From Candidatus Shapirobacteria bacterium UBA1420 (lineage in GTDB: Bacteria; Patescibacteriota; Microgenomatia; UBA12405): 7,702 nucleotides of DNA. Where the stretch lies: the NCBI GenBank assembly GCA_002304845.1, contig DBPM01000048.1, forward strand, positions 5,310 through 13,011, written 5' to 3'. Shown in pieces: positions 5,286 through 7,702 of this stretch. Made by a program: the position numbers and the translations under genes. Positions within the stretch are counted from its first letter, which is position 1, and the number at the start of each line of letters is the position of its first letter. The notes beneath the pieces are model-generated. The model saw only the letters and a program-made list of their open reading frames with translations. It was not told the origin of the DNA and did no database searches.

Positions 5286-5933
5286 TTAGTAACCCAAAAT
5301 TCTTTTTAGTTCCTTATTATCCAAAATTGTGACCTGACGTCGCTCATTGTCAATTACCTTGTTTTTCTCCAGTTTCAACATCTGCAAAGTCACCGTCTCC
5401 CTGGTCAAACCGGTGAGTGAGGCAATAAATTTATGGGTAATTTTAAACTTTGTGTTGACCTTGCCACTGCGACTAACTCCAAATTCCTTGGCCAGATTAT
5501 AAATTAATCCTGCTACCTTGGCATAAGCGTCCCCGCCTACCAACTGTGACATATAAGCTGTCAAGTCCATAAACTTATCTATAATGGACAAATTGATAGC
5601 CTCGTCAATTTGGGGATTTTTCGCTAAAAATTTTTCAAAATCTGCTTTTGGTGCCACCAATATCTCTACCGGCGTCAAACTCTCAATCCTATGTTGACAT
5701 TTCCCACCTGTTTTAAGAGCAATTAATGGAAAATAATATAGGGGTTGAAACACTTGAATTCCGATTTCTTTTTCTTCTTTATTTAAATCGTAAGCCCACA
5801 AATAACCATTCTTCACCCAATAAACGGCATCAAAACTTTGGCCGGCCTCAAACAACACTTGCCCTTTCTTGTACTTCTTAATTGGATAGCTGTCAAAGAA
5901 AGTCGACAGTCTCTTTTTTATTTCTTCTTTCAT
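5286..5933 (-). CDS. Crp/Fnr-family transcriptional regulator
   Basis: Two-domain DNA-binding regulator of 215 residues, normal for the family. An N-terminal cyclic-nucleotide-binding-type beta barrel (about 12-100) is recognisable from GQVLFEAGQ (24-32), AVYWVKNGYLWAY (36-48) and IESLTPVEILV (83-93). A dimerisation helix follows (about 105-150), then a C-terminal Crp-type winged helix (about 160-205) with ITHKFIASLTGLTRETVTLQ as the helix-turn-helix. The phosphate-binding GE...R.A signature of true cAMP receptors is missing (PLIALKTGGKCQHR stands there) and there is only one cysteine (C79), so neither cAMP binding as in Crp nor an FNR-type iron-sulfur cluster is likely; the signal is unknown. 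It follows pepF by 18 bases on the same strand, so the two are probably co-transcribed, possibly with an extra internal promoter. Target sites cannot be assigned. Confidence 0.9.
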   Translation of the reverse strand: MKEEIKKRLSTFFDSYPIKKYKKGQVLFEAGQSFDAVYWVKNGYLWAYDLNKEEKEIGIQVFQPLYYFPLIALKTGGKCQHRIESLTPVEILVAPKADFEKFLAKNPQIDEAINLSIIDKFMDLTAYMSQLVGGDAYAKVAGLIYNLAKEFGVSRSGKVNTKFKITHKFIASLTGLTRETVTLQMLKLEKNKVIDNERRQVTILDNKELKRILGY

Positions 5934-5939
5934 CCTGCT

Positions 5940-5954
5940 TAGCCTATTTTATCA
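5940..5954 (-). promoter_or_regulatory. possible extended -10 promoter of the Crp/Fnr-like gene
   Basis: On the minus strand TGATAAAATAGGCTA matches an extended -10 element (TG-n-TAAAAT); its TGA is the pepF stop codon. TAAAAT lies 12 bases upstream of the regulator ATG, giving a leader of about five bases. TAAAATAGGCTA is nearly identical to TACAATAGGCTA before pepF. AGG directly abuts the ATG, too close to act as a Shine-Dalgarno. Confidence 0.4.
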
Positions 5955-7688
5955 CAACTCTTCCAATTCTTTTTGCCAGCGTTTAATTACTTCAAAACTT
6001 TCCCGCCAAAATTCTTTTTTTTCTATATCCACTCCCACTGTAGCCAAAATTTTACTCGGTTTTTCACTTCCACCTGTGGCCAATATTTTAATAATTTTTT
6101 TCAAAAACCCCTTATCTTGCTGATATTTCCGATACAGATTATAAGACAATAATTCTCCAAAATTGTAAGCGTAGCAATAAAAAGGACTCTCAAATAAATG
6201 CGATATATACGACCATTCATAGGCAAAGAGGGGATCAATGGCTACACTGTCTCCAAATTGCTCTTTTAGATTTCCCAAATATATTTTTGATAAATCTTCA
6301 GGCGACAATCCTCGACCCATCTTCTCATGAGCTTCAATTTCAAATTTGACAAAATAATTCTGTCGACAAATGCTGGCATAGGCATCGGCAATTTTTTCGG
6401 AAAGCCAGGCCTTTTTCAACTCATTGTCTTTTTCTTGGGCCATCATTTTTTCAAACACCACTAACTCAGCTAAAGTTGAGGCTGTCTCCGCCAGTGGTAA
6501 TCCGGATTGTTGTACCGAGGCCAGATGTTTATTAGCCAAAATTGAATGTACTCCGTGTCCCAATTCGTGAGCTAAAGTACTGATATCACGGGTTTTTCCA
6601 GTAAAATTAAGCATAATATAAGGATTGATTTTAGGTTCCACTGTGGCACAAAAGGCTCCGCCTATTTTTACCGGTGAAGGATAAACGTCAATATGCTTCT
6701 TTTCCACTATTTCTCGGGCCGCTTGCCAAAATTCACTCGAAAACTCTTTAAAACTCTCCAAAACCACCCCTACCGCCTCTTCATAACTTATCTTTTTATC
6801 TTTTTTAGCCATCGGGGCATAAATATCAAAACGCTTTAATTTCTTGACCCCCAATCTTTTTGCTTTCCATTTAAAATAATCCCAAAACACCTCTTTTTCT
6901 TCCGTACAAACAGATAACAAACTCTCTACCGCCTTATCCGGAACATCATTTCCCCAGTTTCGCACCCTAATCGGGCTCTGATAACCCCTTAATTTTGCCT
7001 CATAAGCCCAATCCCTGACAATCGCCTGGTACATTGCAAAAAACTTATCAATATTCTTTTTTTGGGTCTCTAACAAGGCTCTATAGGCATCTTCTCGCAC
7101 TTTACTCTCAGGACTGTGAACCAAACTTAATAATTCCGCCTGACTCTTAATTTTTTTCTTCCCTGATTTATATTCAAATTCAGTTTCTATCATTCGACGC
7201 AAGTCACCAATCACCCCCACTCCATTACTGTCTTTATGTCTGATAATTTCTTCTTCTCTCTCGTTTAAAGAAAATTTCGCCCCCTCTCGACTCCTTAAAA
7301 GAGAATATTCCAAATCTTTAATCACTCCAAAGAGTCTTTTGGCGTTTTTATCATCCAACTTTGGTTCTGTTTTCCCTTGTATCCACAAACCGATTTTAGT
7401 ACTCGTTTGGCTGATTTTTAACCCCAAATCTTCGGCTTTTTTAGACAACACCTTGGCCTGTTGGTCTTTCTGATTTACCGCTTCCATCAAATGAGGTAAA
7501 TAGGCTAATCTGGACATTTTTACTCCCATTTCCTCTTCCAATCTCAACATTTTTTCAAAATCTTCCCGACTCATCTTTGGGGACAATTTTTTTACCCATA
7601 TTTTTAATTTTTCCAGTTCTTTCTCAATCTCTTTTGATAGTTTGTCAAAGTCTTTGACCTCTAAAATTTCCTTCAAATTCCATTTCAT
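5952..7688 (-). CDS. pepF: M3-family oligoendopeptidase F
   Basis: Cytoplasmic zinc metallopeptidase that cleaves short peptides, probably recycling amino acids from peptides released by proteolysis or imported. The 578-residue length fits PepF (usually about 560-610). The zinc site is clear: TLAHELGHGVHS carries HEXXH (H374, E375, H378), and the downstream E401 in LAETASTLAE is the expected third ligand. Other family features are GGAFCA (343-348), the NFTGKTRD approach to the active site (361-368), and the C-terminal SPFYCYAYNFGELL (501-514), which carries the conserved tyrosines of the substrate site. The N-terminal half is helical and rich in lysine and glutamate, as usual for the oligopeptidase lid. 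No signal peptide. The ATG at 7688 gives MKWNLKEI, a typical start (W-D/N-L), with a -10-like box five bases upstream. First gene of a probable two-gene unit with the regulator. Confidence 0.96.
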   Translation of the reverse strand: MKWNLKEILEVKDFDKLSKEIEKELEKLKIWVKKLSPKMSREDFEKMLRLEEEMGVKMSRLAYLPHLMEAVNQKDQQAKVLSKKAEDLGLKISQTSTKIGLWIQGKTEPKLDDKNAKRLFGVIKDLEYSLLRSREGAKFSLNEREEEIIRHKDSNGVGVIGDLRRMIETEFEYKSGKKKIKSQAELLSLVHSPESKVREDAYRALLETQKKNIDKFFAMYQAIVRDWAYEAKLRGYQSPIRVRNWGNDVPDKAVESLLSVCTEEKEVFWDYFKWKAKRLGVKKLKRFDIYAPMAKKDKKISYEEAVGVVLESFKEFSSEFWQAAREIVEKKHIDVYPSPVKIGGAFCATVEPKINPYIMLNFTGKTRDISTLAHELGHGVHSILANKHLASVQQSGLPLAETASTLAELVVFEKMMAQEKDNELKKAWLSEKIADAYASICRQNYFVKFEIEAHEKMGRGLSPEDLSKIYLGNLKEQFGDSVAIDPLFAYEWSYISHLFESPFYCYAYNFGELLSYNLYRKYQQDKGFLKKIIKILATGGSEKPSKILATVGVDIEKKEFWRESFEVIKRWQKELEEL

Positions 7689-7693
7689 AGCCT

Positions 7694-7699
7694 ATTGTA
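7694..7699 (-). promoter_or_regulatory. putative -10 box of pepF
   Basis: On the minus strand TACAAT is followed by five bases (AGGCT) and the pepF ATG, so transcription would start at or next to the ATG. The window ends three bases further upstream, so a -35 box cannot be assessed. The box is part of TACAATAGGCTA, shared almost exactly with the promoter of the downstream regulator. Confidence 0.45.
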
Positions 7700-7702
7700 C
7701 AA

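Noticed and set aside
5286..5933. Regulator as an oxygen-sensing FNR
   Set aside because: FNR needs four cysteines for its iron-sulfur cluster; only C79 is present.
1..7702. CRISPR arrays, tRNA or rRNA genes, transposases, defence systems
   Set aside because: No spaced direct repeats, cloverleaf-like sequences or recombinase/nuclease motifs were seen; genes account for nearly every base.

Overview
This is a compact, AT-rich bacterial window with eight protein genes and almost no intergenic DNA. The longest gap is 68 bases, and several genes overlap or nearly touch. UGA is used as a normal stop (4740-4742; the peptidase stop at 5952-5954), so the standard bacterial code applies. The gene content (WbaZ-like glycosyltransferase, short MscL, Fpg with an 'LP.K.T' loop insertion, M3 peptidase, a CPVC-containing membrane protein) resembles genomes of the Candidate Phyla Radiation (Patescibacteria), perhaps Microgenomates. 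That placement comes from recognition of family style, not from a search.

Layout. Bases 1-1128 (+) hold a GT4 glycosyltransferase lacking only its first few residues; a 49-base palindromic element (586-634) is embedded in frame in it. It converges on, and overlaps by 24 bases, trxB (1105-2067, -). A 68-base divergent promoter region with heptamer repeats separates trxB from a + strand run: a stand-alone ABC-exporter-type membrane domain without an ATPase (2136-3056), mutM/fpg (3071-3919), mscL (3927-4241), a CPVC-motif membrane protein (4245-4742) and a soluble helical protein (4739-5284), the last two overlapping as ATGA. After a one-base gap come two - strand genes: a Crp/Fnr-type regulator (5286-5933), preceded in transcription by the M3 oligoendopeptidase pepF (5952-7688).

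How the genes may work together. There is no single pathway. The themes are envelope (glycosyltransferase, ABC-like membrane domain, MscL, CPVC protein), stress and redox (TrxB, Fpg, Crp/Fnr-like regulator) and peptide recycling (PepF). Regulator and peptidase probably form one transcription unit.

Most striking points: (1) TATAAT followed by exactly six bases and then ATG at three separate genes, with similar -10-like boxes close to the ATG of trxB and pepF and no convincing Shine-Dalgarno sequence anywhere, which points to leaderless transcription; (2) an in-frame palindromic insertion in a glycosyltransferase linker, reminiscent of protein-coding palindromic elements in Rickettsia; (3) an ABC exporter membrane domain with no ATPase; (4) a nearly identical 12-mer at the starts of pepF and the regulator gene. 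I found no RNA genes, CRISPR arrays, transposases or integrases.
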